Origin: Bordetella ansorpii
GTDB lineage: Bacteria; Pseudomonadota; Gammaproteobacteria; Burkholderiales; Burkholderiaceae_B
Direction: 5' to 3'
DNA length: 64,000 bases
Assembly: GCF_900078315.1 (NCBI RefSeq)
Contig: NZ_FKBS01000014.1
Location: 742,802-806,801, forward strand
Positions within the stretch are counted from its first letter, which is position 1, and every line of letters starts with the position of its first letter. Below are positions 18,618 through 27,056 of the stretch, piece after piece. The notes beneath the pieces were generated by a model that was not told where the DNA came from, made no database searches, and was given only the letters and a program-made list of their open reading frames with translations. A program made the position numbers and the translations under genes.

Positions 18618-19112
18618 ATGCTCAAACCCTCCCTGTTCCTGGCCGCGCTGAGCGCGGCGGCTGCGATGTGCGCCACCACCCAGGCCGCCGTGCTGACCGA
18701 AAAGAATGTCTCGCTGGAGGACGCCCGCCACGTGGCCGACGCCGCCGTCGCCGCCTGCCTGGCCAAGGGCTACAACGTGAGCGCCGCCGTGGTCGACCGC
18801 GCGGGCGTGCTCAAGGCCTTCGCGCGTTCGGACAACGCCGGTCCGCACACGGTGGATGGCAGCCGCCTGAAGGCCTACACCTCGGCCTCGGCCAAGGCGC
18901 CCACGCTGGCGATCATGGAGAATGCCCAGAAGAATCCCGGCGCGGCCAACCTGACCGACATGCCGGGCTTCCTGCTGCTGGGCGGCGGCGTGCCGATCAA
19001 GTCGGGCGAAACCGTGATCGGCGCGCTCGGGGTGGCCGGGGCCCCGGGTGGACATCTGGATGCGCAGTGCGCCGATACGGCGTTGCAGGACAACGCGGCG
19101 CGGTTCAAGTAA
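18618..19112 (+). CDS. Secreted HbpS/GlcG-family heme-binding-like protein
   Basis: A 164-residue protein with a Sec signal peptide (cleavage near TTQAA, about residue 24) and one GlcG/HbpS domain: LEDARHVADAAVAACLAKGYNVSAAVVDRAGVLKAFARSDNA, then GGGVPIKSGETVIGALGVAGA. HbpS is an extracellular heme-binding octamer that modulates a sensor kinase in Streptomyces, and GlcG relatives occur in many proteobacteria without a defined role. AAGGA precedes the ATG. The adjacent two-component system and the shared palindrome suggest that this protein is a target and possibly a periplasmic signal-sensing partner. Heme binding is not shown by the sequence alone. Confidence 0.85.
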   Translation: MLKPSLFLAALSAAAAMCATTQAAVLTEKNVSLEDARHVADAAVAACLAKGYNVSAAVVDRAGVLKAFARSDNAGPHTVDGSRLKAYTSASAKAPTLAIMENAQKNPGAANLTDMPGFLLLGGGVPIKSGETVIGALGVAGAPGGHLDAQCADTALQDNAARFK

Positions 19113-19260
19113 GCCGCGGCGCCTGCCCGCGGGCGATCGCAAGGGCGCCGGATCATGTCGTGCGGCAGGCGGAGGGGAGCTCATGCGCGCATGGCCTCGG
19201 ACAAGCGTCTTGACGGGTCCTGCTGAAATAAGCCGAGCGCTCGTCCCCCTGCGGCTGCGA

Positions 19261-20184
19261 CTACCGCGTGGCGCCGCGATGCGGCCTCAGCCCCGCATGC
19301 GGCGCCTGCGCCATCAGCACCGTCCCGCTGGTCGATTCGGTGCAATACAGCGTGCGGCCATCCTTTCCGCCGAATGCGATATTGGTCGTGGACATGCCCG
19401 TCGGGCTGCGCCACACCTGGATGGGCTCGGCCCGCGGATTCAGCAGCCACACATAGCCCAGTCCGGGGTTGGCGACGATGACGTTGCCTGCCACGTCCAC
19501 CGCCAGTCCGTCGGGGCCGCTCGGCCCGTACGACGTGAAGAACTGGCTGACCTTGCTGACGCTGCCATCCGGCAGCAGCGGCACGCGCCATACGCAGTTG
19601 CCGCGCGTCACGGCCACGTACAGCACTTTGCCGTCGGGCGACAGCGCCACGCCGTTGGGGCTGGGCACGTTCGACAGCAGTTGATCGAGCTGGCCGTTCG
19701 GGCGCAGGCGGTACACGCGGCCGGTGGGATCGTGCAGGCCGGTCTGGCCCTGGTCGGTGAAATAGAGATTGCCCTCGGCATCGAAGACCAGATCGTTCAC
19801 GCCCTTGAAGCGCTCGCTGTTGCGGCGTTGCAGGTAGGGCGACACCTGGCCGGTGGCGACGTCCAGCGTCATCAGGCCGTTCTTGTAGTCGGTGATCAGC
19901 AGGCGCTGGTCATCCAGGAACTTCATGCCGTTGGGCTCGCCGTCGTATTCGGCCACCAGCGTCCATTCTCCCGAGGGACCGACGCGGAAGATGCGGCCCC
20001 ACGGGATGTCGGTCACGTACAGGTTGCCGGCGCGGTCGAACACCGGTCCTTCCAGGAACGAGTCGGCGATGGCGCCGCCACGATTGGCGTCGGCCCAGGC
20101 GCTGGGCTGGGCGCGGCGCAAGGCCGCCGGCATGGCAGAGAACACGGAGAATTCCGTGACCTGGGGGGGATTGAGCAGGAACAT
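19261..20184 (-). CDS. SMP-30/gluconolactonase/LRE-family protein
   Basis: A 307-residue six-bladed beta-propeller of the SMP-30 group, which hydrolyses sugar lactones in a Ca2+- or Zn2+-dependent way. Typical elements are LEGPVFDRAGNLYVTDIPWGRIFRV, the metal ligand in KGVNDLVFDAEGNLYFTD and PNGVALSPDGKVLYVA. There is no signal peptide. It is the last gene of a ten-gene leftward run, 49 bp after a Bug gene, so it probably acts in the same catabolic pathway, opening a lactone intermediate. Confidence 0.88.
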   Translation of the reverse strand: MFLLNPPQVTEFSVFSAMPAALRRAQPSAWADANRGGAIADSFLEGPVFDRAGNLYVTDIPWGRIFRVGPSGEWTLVAEYDGEPNGMKFLDDQRLLITDYKNGLMTLDVATGQVSPYLQRRNSERFKGVNDLVFDAEGNLYFTDQGQTGLHDPTGRVYRLRPNGQLDQLLSNVPSPNGVALSPDGKVLYVAVTRGNCVWRVPLLPDGSVSKVSQFFTSYGPSGPDGLAVDVAGNVIVANPGLGYVWLLNPRAEPIQVWRSPTGMSTTNIAFGGKDGRTLYCTESTSGTVLMAQAPHAGLRPHRGATR

Positions 20185-20233
20185 GCGGGTCCTTGTCGTG
20201 GCGGCGCGCCGTGGGGGCGGCGCCGCGTGAGGT

Positions 20234-21223
20234 TCAACGTGCCTCGAAACCGGTCTTCTCGCTGACCGATTTCCACATGGCGGAGCTGTCGCGCAGGATG
20301 CGCGCGAAGCCGGCCGAGTCGACCTGGCGCGGGTCGGCGCCCATGCTCTGGGCGAATTCCTTCATGTCGGGGGCATTCATGGCGGTGGCGACTTCCTTTT
20401 GCAGGCGGGCCAGCACCTCGGGCGGCGTGCCCTTGGGCGCCCACAGGCCCGTCCAGTTCACCACGCCGAAGTCCTTCACGCCAGCCTCGGCAAAGGTGGG
20501 AACGTCCTTCAGCACGGGCAGGCGCTGGTTGCCGCTGATGGCCAAGAGGCGCAGGCTGCCGCCCTTGACCGCGCCCATGACGCCGGTGGTGGAGGCGAAC
20601 TGGAAGTCCACGACGTTGCCCAGCACGGCCTGCGTGGCCTCGGCGGCGCCCTTGAAGGGCACGTGCATGAACTTGACGCCCGTGGCCTGGCCCAACCCTT
20701 CCGCCGCGAAATGCGGCGTGGTGCCGGGGCCGCCCGAGCCGTAGGTAACGGTGCTGGGGGCCGCCTTGGCGCGGGCCACCAGGTCGTCCAGCGTCTTGTA
20801 CGGGCCGTCGCTTTTCACCACCAGCGCCATGGGCGCGAAGATGAAGGCCGAGACGGGCTGCAGGTCGGCCCCGTGGTCGAACGGCAGCTTCTTGAAGATG
20901 AACGGCAGCAGGGAGTAGGTGGTGTCGTTGGCCATCAGCGTGTAGCCATCGGCGGCGCTGCGGGCCACCTGGCTGGCGCCGATGGTTCCGGTGGCGCCGG
21001 GCTTGTTCTCGACGATGAAGCTCTGGCCGGTCTGCTCGCCCAGCTTCTGCGCCATCTTGCGCGTGGCCACGTCCACCGCGCCGCCGGGGCCGTAGGGCAC
21101 GACGATGCGCACGGCGCGCTCGGGCCATTCGGCATGGGCGGCGGCGGCGCCCGCCAGCAGCAGGGTGGCGGCCAGGGCCTGGGCAAACAGGGGCACGCCG
21201 CATGCGGTCGGATTCTTCTTCAT
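20234..21223 (-). CDS. Bug/TctC-family periplasmic binding protein (1 of 9)
   Basis: A 329-residue extracytoplasmic solute receptor of the tripartite tricarboxylate transport (TTT) family. Signal peptide ends near AHAE (about residue 31). Family loops follow: IVVPYGPGGAVD, VENKPGATGTIGA, DGYTLM and HVPFKGAAEAT. These proteins bind small carboxylates. The start MKKNPTACG is chosen for its signal peptide and a GGAG-type site; an in-frame ATG 11 codons earlier lies near the previous stop. It is 30 bp from the upstream Bug gene. No TctA or TctB membrane partner is present, so it must use one encoded elsewhere or act in sensing. Confidence 0.92.
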   Translation of the reverse strand: MKKNPTACGVPLFAQALAATLLLAGAAAAHAEWPERAVRIVVPYGPGGAVDVATRKMAQKLGEQTGQSFIVENKPGATGTIGASQVARSAADGYTLMANDTTYSLLPFIFKKLPFDHGADLQPVSAFIFAPMALVVKSDGPYKTLDDLVARAKAAPSTVTYGSGGPGTTPHFAAEGLGQATGVKFMHVPFKGAAEATQAVLGNVVDFQFASTTGVMGAVKGGSLRLLAISGNQRLPVLKDVPTFAEAGVKDFGVVNWTGLWAPKGTPPEVLARLQKEVATAMNAPDMKEFAQSMGADPRQVDSAGFARILRDSSAMWKSVSEKTGFEAR

Positions 21224-21252
21224 GTGTCTCTCCTTTGTTGGAATAGTCAGGC

Positions 21253-22218
21253 TCATTGCGCCTGCAGATCAAGAGCGCGCGCCAGGGCGCGGTAGTCGGT
21301 GATTTCCTGTGTCAACTGCCGGCCGAAGTCGGCGCCGCAGACCGGGCGCGGTTGCATGCCGAGCGCCTCCAGGCTCTGGGCGGCGGCGCTGTCCCGCGCG
21401 AAGCCGGCGGCCACCTGGGACAGCCTGGCCAGCGCCGGCGCGGGCGTTCCCGCGGGCGCCAGCACGCCATACCAGGCGTCCGCGCGGTATCGCTTCACGC
21501 CGGCCTCCTCGAAGGTGGGCACCTGCGGCAGTTCGGCCAGCCGCTCGGGCGCGGCGACCGCCAGCGCCCTCAACTTGCCGGACTGCAACTGCGGCAGCAC
21601 CGAGCCCAGCGTGGCCAGCGAGCTGTCGACCTGTCCGCCCATGACGTCCGTGATGGCCTGTGAGGCGCCCTTATAGGGAATGTGGTTCATCGACGTGCCG
21701 GTCAGGCGCAGGAATTGCGCGCTGGCGAAGTGGCCCGAGCTGCCGGTGCCCGGGGTGGCATAGGTGCGCTTGCCGGGCTCGGCCTTCAGTTTGGCGAGGA
21801 ATGCCGCCAATGTGTCCGTGGGCATCGACGGCCCCACCACCAGCACGGTGGGGCTGACGGCCACGGTGCATACCGGGGCGAACGAGTCGCGTGCATCGAA
21901 TTTCACTCGGTCGCCGTACAGGGCCGGAATCATCGTGTGGTTCGTCGCGCCCATCAGCAGGGTGTAGCCGTCGGCGGGGGCCTTGGCCACGGCCTCGGCG
22001 GCCAGGATGGTATTGGCGCCCGGTTTGTTCTCGACCACGACGGCCTGCCCCAGCGACTTGGCCGCGTAGGCGGCGAAGGCTCGGGCCACCACATCGGTCG
22101 GGCCGCCAGCAGAGAATCCGACGATGATGCGTATCGGACGGTCGGGGTAGTCGGCATGCGCGGCTGGCGCGGCGGCCGCGAGCCATGCCGCGCACAGCGA
22201 GGGAAGAAGGGCTTTCAT
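21253..22218 (-). CDS. Bug/TctC-family periplasmic binding protein (2 of 9)
   Basis: A 321-residue receptor with a signal peptide (about 22 residues, ending AHADY). Ligand-loop motifs are IIVGFSAGGPTDVV, VVENKPGANTILAAEAV and HIPYKGASQAITDVMGG. It is clearly divergent from its neighbours rather than a recent duplicate, so the tandem Bug genes probably bind different ligands. It lies between two other Bug genes with about 30-bp gaps, consistent with one transcript. Confidence 0.92.
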   Translation of the reverse strand: MKALLPSLCAAWLAAAAPAAHADYPDRPIRIIVGFSAGGPTDVVARAFAAYAAKSLGQAVVVENKPGANTILAAEAVAKAPADGYTLLMGATNHTMIPALYGDRVKFDARDSFAPVCTVAVSPTVLVVGPSMPTDTLAAFLAKLKAEPGKRTYATPGTGSSGHFASAQFLRLTGTSMNHIPYKGASQAITDVMGGQVDSSLATLGSVLPQLQSGKLRALAVAAPERLAELPQVPTFEEAGVKRYRADAWYGVLAPAGTPAPALARLSQVAAGFARDSAAAQSLEALGMQPRPVCGADFGRQLTQEITDYRALARALDLQAQ

Positions 22219-22249
22219 GATGGATGTGTTTCCTTGTCCTGGGCGGCCT

Positions 22250-23212
22250 TCAGTCGCGCTTGATGCCGGAGTTGGCCAGCACCGTCTCGGCGCGGCGCAT
22301 TTCGTCGGCGACGAAGGCGCCGAACGCCTGGGCCGACGAGCCGATCGGCTGCGCGCCCAGCTCCTTCAGGCTGGCCTGCAGCGAAGGATCCTGCATCGCC
22401 GCGCGCAGCGCCTGTTCGAGCTGGCCGGCGATCGCATCGGGCACGCCGGCCGGCGCGAAGATGCCGTTCCATTCATAGACCTCGTAGCCCTTCAGCCCCG
22501 TTTCCGCCACGGTCGGCAGGTCGGGCAGGGCATCGACGCGCGCGCGTGACGTCGTGGCCAGCGCGCGCAGCTTGTTGGCCCTCACCAGCGGATACGACGC
22601 GGCCATGTTGCTGAACATCATGTCCACCTGGCCGCCGACCAGATCGGTCAGCGCGGGCGCGCCGCCCTTGTAGGGAATGTGCGTGATCTCGATGCCGGAC
22701 TGCTGCGCGTAGAGTGCCGCCGCGATGTGCTGGGCGGTGCCGTTGCCGGGCGAGGCATAGTTGACGTGGCCCGGCTGCTTGCGCGCCGCCGCGGTCAGGT
22801 CGGCCACCGTTCTGTAGGGCGAGTCGACGGGCACCACCAGCAGATTGGGCGTCAGGCTGACCAGTGTCAGGGGGCGGAAGTCACGCTTGCTGTCGTAGCT
22901 CAGCGAGGGATACAGGATGGGATTGACCGCGTGCGCGGTGGCGTCGTACAGCAAGGTGTAGCCATCGGCATTGGCGCGCGCCACGGCGGCGGCGCCGATG
23001 GTGCCGCTGGCCCCCGGCTTGTTCTCGACCACGATCTGCTGGCCCAGGCGCTGGCCCAGCTTCGCGGCCACCAGGCGCGATTGCGCGTCGGCCGCGCCGC
23101 CGGCCGAGTAAGGCACCACCAGGGTGATGGGGCGTTCGGGAAAAGCGGCTGTGGCGGCGCCGGCGGCGGTGGCCAGGGCAAGGGCGGCCAGGGTCCTGTG
23201 CAGGATGTGCAT
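22250..23212 (-). CDS. Bug/TctC-family periplasmic binding protein (3 of 9)
   Basis: A 320-residue receptor with an N-terminal signal peptide (MHILHRTLAALALA, cleavage near ATAAF). Motifs are LVVPYSAGGAADAQSRLV, VENKPGASGTIGAAAV, DGYTLLY and HIPYKGGAPALTDLVGGQVD. It begins a block of three consecutive Bug genes and lies 90 bp after the cyclase gene. The ligand is not predictable from sequence; TTT receptors usually bind di- or tricarboxylates or aromatic acids. Confidence 0.92.
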   Translation of the reverse strand: MHILHRTLAALALATAAGAATAAFPERPITLVVPYSAGGAADAQSRLVAAKLGQRLGQQIVVENKPGASGTIGAAAVARANADGYTLLYDATAHAVNPILYPSLSYDSKRDFRPLTLVSLTPNLLVVPVDSPYRTVADLTAAARKQPGHVNYASPGNGTAQHIAAALYAQQSGIEITHIPYKGGAPALTDLVGGQVDMMFSNMAASYPLVRANKLRALATTSRARVDALPDLPTVAETGLKGYEVYEWNGIFAPAGVPDAIAGQLEQALRAAMQDPSLQASLKELGAQPIGSSAQAFGAFVADEMRRAETVLANSGIKRD

Positions 23213-23302
23213 GAGTTTGTCTCCGTGTGTTCTAGGTATTGCCGGCCTCGGCGTTGCGCCGGGTCCGGAGGCAGAAGAAAAAGGACGTGAGGGAAATCCT
23301 GG

Positions 23303-24373
23303 TCAGACGGTGGCGATGGGCGTCGCCGGTGAACCGACGGCGCCCGGCAGCCGCAAGGGCGGGGCGGTCAGCAGGAAGCGGCTGCGGTGATGCGCGCGCA
23401 GCCAGCGCGCCAGCGGCGTCAGCCACCACAGTTCGCCCAGGTGGATGCCGTTCTTGAACAGGCAGTGTTCGTGCAGCGGCAGGCGCGGTCCGCGCAGGGG
23501 TTGGCCGATGCCGCCGAAGCGAACCGGCTGCACCAGTTCAACGGCGGGGTTGTCGGCGATCAGGCAGGCCAGCTTCGACTCGACGATCCATGACAGCAGC
23601 CGTGCGTCGTTGCCGTCCAGACCGCTGCCGGTCGCGTGCAGATGAGCCACGTCCGGTTGGCGCTTCATGGCCATCAGCGTGCCGCCGAAACCGGTGTGCA
23701 GGCACACCATGTCGCCGGGTTCCACCGTGACGCCATCGGCATCCATGATCGCCATCAGTTCCGCGTAGCCGACGGCATGGCGCTTGCGCCCCACATGGTG
23801 TTCCAGGTCGATCATCACGGCCCGTCCCTGCACGCCGTGCTCGGCCAGGTTCTCGATGCCCAGCGCGTCGGCGCGCGGTTCGGGAAAGCGCGCCCAGTCC
23901 GCCGGCGCGTCGGGGTCTTCGTGCGCGGCGTGCAGGTGCTCGCCGGCGCGATAGCCGTTGTAGAACACGGCCTCGGCCTGCCCGTCGCCATCGGCGTCGA
24001 AGCGGCTGCCCATGTGCGCCAGGCTGTCCCACTGGGTGGAGTACTGCGTGTTCATCAGCAGCACGTCGTCGCAGACCACGTCGGTCAGCGCCGGATCTTC
24101 ATCCGCGTACGACCAGCAGAAGCCCTGCGCGCCCGCGCTCTTGCCGTCGCGCAGCGTGGCGTAGCGGCGCGGCGGCAGCCGGCGCGGATTCAGCGCCATG
24201 CCGCCTGGCACGTCCAGGGGCAGCGACAGGCAGAACGTCAGGCCCTCGGTGACCTCGGCGATGCCTTGCAGCGTCTTGCCGCCATCCACCAGATTCATGC
24301 GCCCCAGTTGGTCGTCGGGGCCGAATTCGCCCCAGTTGCCGCCGGCGGGCGCGTGTTTCCATCGTTGTGCCAT
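23303..24373 (-). CDS. Cyclase-family metal hydrolase (kynurenine formamidase-like)
   Basis: A 356-residue member of the cyclase family, which includes kynurenine formamidase and isatin hydrolase. The metal-site region STQWDSLAHMGSRFD is a variant of the usual HxGTHxDxPxH motif, and LEHHVGRKRHAVG and LHEHCLFKNGIHLGE supply further His residues. It is longer than kynurenine formamidases (about 210 residues), matching the long cyclase branch that hydrolyses cyclic amides or esters. The start has GGAG 7 nt before the ATG. The hydroxyacid dehydrogenase gene ends 12 bp upstream, so they are co-transcribed. Confidence 0.85.
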   Translation of the reverse strand: MAQRWKHAPAGGNWGEFGPDDQLGRMNLVDGGKTLQGIAEVTEGLTFCLSLPLDVPGGMALNPRRLPPRRYATLRDGKSAGAQGFCWSYADEDPALTDVVCDDVLLMNTQYSTQWDSLAHMGSRFDADGDGQAEAVFYNGYRAGEHLHAAHEDPDAPADWARFPEPRADALGIENLAEHGVQGRAVMIDLEHHVGRKRHAVGYAELMAIMDADGVTVEPGDMVCLHTGFGGTLMAMKRQPDVAHLHATGSGLDGNDARLLSWIVESKLACLIADNPAVELVQPVRFGGIGQPLRGPRLPLHEHCLFKNGIHLGELWWLTPLARWLRAHHRSRFLLTAPPLRLPGAVGSPATPIATV

Positions 24374-24385
24374 GTCGTCGCTCCA

Positions 24386-25336
24386 TCAGGCCGGGTGGGC
24401 GATGCCCAGCACGTCCAGCACGTTGCGCGCGGCGCCCACGCCCATGCCGATGTAGGCTTCGGGCGTCACGCCGCCGATGTGAGGGCTGAGCAGGATGCGC
24501 GGCTCCTGCTGGAAGGGGTGGCCGGCCGTCATGGGTTCGACGGCGAAGCTGTCCAGCCCGGCCGAGCCGACCTGGCCCGAGCGCACGGCCTGCAGCAGGT
24601 CGGCTTCTTCGATCAGGCCGCCGCGCGCGGTGTTGACGAGGATCACGCCGGGCTTGCACAGGGCCAGCGTGCGGGCGTTGACCATGCCGCGGTTGTCGGC
24701 CGTCAGCGGGCAGTGCAGCGAGATGGCGTCCGACTCGCGCCAGATCGCGTCCAGGTCCACCAGCGTGACGCCGTCGCCGGCATCCTTGGCATAGGGATCG
24801 AAGCCGACCACGCGCATGCCCAGGCCTTGCGCCATGCGCGCCATGCGGCGGCCGATGGCGCCCAGGCCGACCAGGCCCAGCGTCTTGCCGGCCAGCTCCA
24901 CGCTCTTGTGCGTGGACTTGTCCCAGTGGCCGGCGCGCATGCGCGCGTCCAGCGATACGACCGACTTGGCGCAGGCCAGCAGCAGCGCCAGGGCCTCTTC
25001 GGCGACCGCGCCCGCGTTCACGCCGACCGCCGCGCGCACTTCGATGCCGCGCGCCGCGGCGGCGGTCCTGTCGATGGTGTCCGTACCGCTGCCGTGCTTG
25101 GAGATCACGCGCAGCGAAGGCGCGGCCTGCATGGCGGCTTCCCCGACCTTGCTGTAGCGCACGATGATGCCGACCGGATCGTGCTGGCGGCACAGGGCCA
25201 CGATGTCGTCTTCGGAAGGCGTCTTGCCCGCGTACACGACGTCGAAATCCTGTAGCAATGCCAGCGCCTGCGGCGCGAGGTCGTTGGCGGTGACGAGGAT
25301 GACCGGCCTGGGGCCGGAGGAAGCGGCTGGGCTCAC
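24386..25336 (-). CDS. D-2-hydroxyacid dehydrogenase, NAD-dependent (SerA-like)
   Basis: A 316-residue D-isomer-specific 2-hydroxyacid dehydrogenase. The NAD loop is LGLVGLGAIGRRMA. Catalytic landmarks are Arg and Glu in NTARGGLIEEADL and His in LLSPHIGGVT. It lacks the ACT domain of long phosphoglycerate dehydrogenases. The start is a GTG at 25334-25336 that shares GTGA with the upstream aldolase stop and has GGAGA about 7 nt before it; a longer frame upstream overlaps the aldolase gene and is rejected. It probably reduces a 2-oxoacid, or oxidises its hydroxyacid, in the operon's pathway. Confidence 0.88.
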   Translation of the reverse strand: MSPAASSGPRPVILVTANDLAPQALALLQDFDVVYAGKTPSEDDIVALCRQHDPVGIIVRYSKVGEAAMQAAPSLRVISKHGSGTDTIDRTAAAARGIEVRAAVGVNAGAVAEEALALLLACAKSVVSLDARMRAGHWDKSTHKSVELAGKTLGLVGLGAIGRRMARMAQGLGMRVVGFDPYAKDAGDGVTLVDLDAIWRESDAISLHCPLTADNRGMVNARTLALCKPGVILVNTARGGLIEEADLLQAVRSGQVGSAGLDSFAVEPMTAGHPFQQEPRILLSPHIGGVTPEAYIGMGVGAARNVLDVLGIAHPA

Positions 25337-26016
25337 AGCGATTCTCCTTCCTTCAGCACGCCGGCCGTGCGCAGGGCGGCGGCCAGCCACTTGGCGGCGG
25401 TGTCGCCGCCCTTGATGGCTTCGATGCGGGCGGCCTCGTCGCGCACCTTCTTCTCGGCGGCGGGCAGCAGGCCCTCGATCTTCTCGCGTTCGACCACGAC
25501 CACGCCATCGTTGTCGCCGATGATGAAGTCGCCGGGTTGCACCGTGACGCCGCCCACGCTGACGGGATGGCCGATGCGGCCGGGCACGTTCTTGGTGGGG
25601 CCGTTGGGGTTGGTTCCGGCGGCGAACACCGGGTAGTTCATCTCGATGATCTCGATGCTGTCGCGCGCCGCGCCGTCCATGACCACGCCGGCCAGGCCGA
25701 GCTTCTGGCAGGCGGTCATCATGATGGTGCCCATCAGCGCCGAGCTCAGGTCGCCCTTGCCGTCGATGACCAGCACGTCGCCGGGCTGCGCCAGCGAGAT
25801 GGCGGCGTGGATCATCAGGTTGTCGCCGGGGCGCACTTCGACCGTGAAGGCCGTGCCGGCCAGCTTCATGCCGGGATGCAGCGGACGGATGCGGCCGCTA
25901 AGGGCGCCGCGGCGGCCGGCCACGTCGGCCAGGATGGCGGGTTGCAGTTCGGCGGCGCGGGCGACGATCTCGGCGGGCACGCGGGGGAAGTTCTTGATGA
26001 TGTCGGAGTGGCTCAT
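25333..26016 (-). CDS. RraA-family aldolase/decarboxylase-like protein
   Basis: A 227-residue RraA-fold protein. The metal and catalytic signature appears as IDGKGDLSSALMG and MDGAARDSIEI, with Arg-Asp as expected for 4-hydroxy-4-methyl-2-oxoglutarate / 4-carboxy-4-hydroxy-2-oxoadipate aldolases (LigK/ProA class). RraA proper inhibits RNase E and is about 160 residues; the extra length and operon context favour an aldolase. It could cleave a hydroxy-oxoacid to pyruvate plus a second product. It overlaps the dehydrogenase by 4 bp. Confidence 0.88.
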   Translation of the reverse strand: MSHSDIIKNFPRVPAEIVARAAELQPAILADVAGRRGALSGRIRPLHPGMKLAGTAFTVEVRPGDNLMIHAAISLAQPGDVLVIDGKGDLSSALMGTIMMTACQKLGLAGVVMDGAARDSIEIIEMNYPVFAAGTNPNGPTKNVPGRIGHPVSVGGVTVQPGDFIIGDNDGVVVVEREKIEGLLPAAEKKVRDEAARIEAIKGGDTAAKWLAAALRTAGVLKEGESL

Positions 26017-26060
26017 GCTGGTTTCCTGGTCGGGGTTGCGGTGTTGCTGTCTGGAAGGGA

Positions 26061-27056
26061 TCAGGGCTGGATGCCCGCTTTGCGTATCAGGTCGCCCCAC
26101 TTGGCGTAGTCGGCGCGGCGCAGGGCGTCGAGGTCTTGGGGCGAACCGCCGGCGACGGTGATGCCCAGCTTGTCGGCCAGCGCGGCCACGTCGGGCGTCT
26201 TCAGCGCCTGGTTGATGCTTTGGTTCAGGCGGGCCACGACGTCGGCGGGCGTGGCGGCCGGGGCGAACACGGCCTGCCATTGCTCGACGACGAAGTCGGC
26301 GTAGCCTTCCTCGGTCATGGTGGGGGCGTCGGGCAAGGCGGGCAGGCGCCTGGCCGAGGTCACGGCCAGCGCGCGCAGCGAGCCGGCCTGGATGTGCGGC
26401 AGCGCCGCGGCGATGGGCGCGAACATGAAGGCGACCTGCCCGGCCAGCGTGTCTTGCAGGGCGGGGGTGTCGCCCTTGTAGGGCACGTGCAGGAAGCGCG
26501 CGCCGCTTTGCTGGCGCAGCAGTTCGCCCTGCATGTGCAGGATGGTGCCGGTGCCGCCCGAGGCATAGGCCAGGCCATCGGGTTTGGCCTTCGCGGCCGC
26601 GACCAGGTCCTTTACCGTGCGGTACGGCTGGCGCGCGTTCACCACCAACACATGCGGAATGGTGCCGATGGTGACGACCGGGGCGAAGCTCTCGACGGGG
26701 TCGTAGTTCAGCCGGGCCATCATGTGCGGCGCGATGGCCTGCGGACCGATCGAGGTGCCCAGCAGGGTCAGGCCGTCGGGCGTGGCGCGCGACACGTAGG
26801 AGGCGCCGATGGTGCCGGTGGCGCCGGGACGGTTCTCGACGATGACGCGGGTGGCCAGCAGCGGATCGAGCTGTTGCGCCAGGGCGCGGCCCAGCACGTC
26901 GGTGCTGCCCCCGGGGGGATACGGCACGACCCAGGTGATGGGCTTGCCGCCGGGCCATCTGTCGGCGGCGCGGACAATGCCGGTGAGGCCGGCCAGGCAC
27001 AGGGCGCTTGCGCCCGCCAGCGCGCGCCGGCGGGAAGGGGAGTGCAGTTCGTTCAC
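26061..27056 (-). CDS. Bug/TctC-family periplasmic binding protein (4 of 9)
   Basis: A 331-residue receptor starting at a GTG (27054-27056) that shares GTGA with the stop of the upstream hydrolase, with GGAGA before it. The N-terminus has an Arg-Arg-Arg stretch and a hydrophobic core (HSPSRRRALAGASALCLAGL), resembling a Tat-type signal. Motifs are WVVPYPPGGSTDVL, VENRPGATGTIGASYV and HVPYKGDTPALQDTLAGQVAF. Its position between the hydrolase and aldolase genes ties its ligand to their substrate. Confidence 0.9.
   Translation of the reverse strand: MNELHSPSRRRALAGASALCLAGLTGIVRAADRWPGGKPITWVVPYPPGGSTDVLGRALAQQLDPLLATRVIVENRPGATGTIGASYVSRATPDGLTLLGTSIGPQAIAPHMMARLNYDPVESFAPVVTIGTIPHVLVVNARQPYRTVKDLVAAAKAKPDGLAYASGGTGTILHMQGELLRQQSGARFLHVPYKGDTPALQDTLAGQVAFMFAPIAAALPHIQAGSLRALAVTSARRLPALPDAPTMTEEGYADFVVEQWQAVFAPAATPADVVARLNQSINQALKTPDVAALADKLGITVAGGSPQDLDALRRADYAKWGDLIRKAGIQP

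Noticed and set aside
20234-23212. Recent tandem duplication of the three adjacent Bug genes
   Set aside because: Their translated sequences differ throughout, sharing only family motifs; the arrangement is old or assembled, not a fresh duplication.
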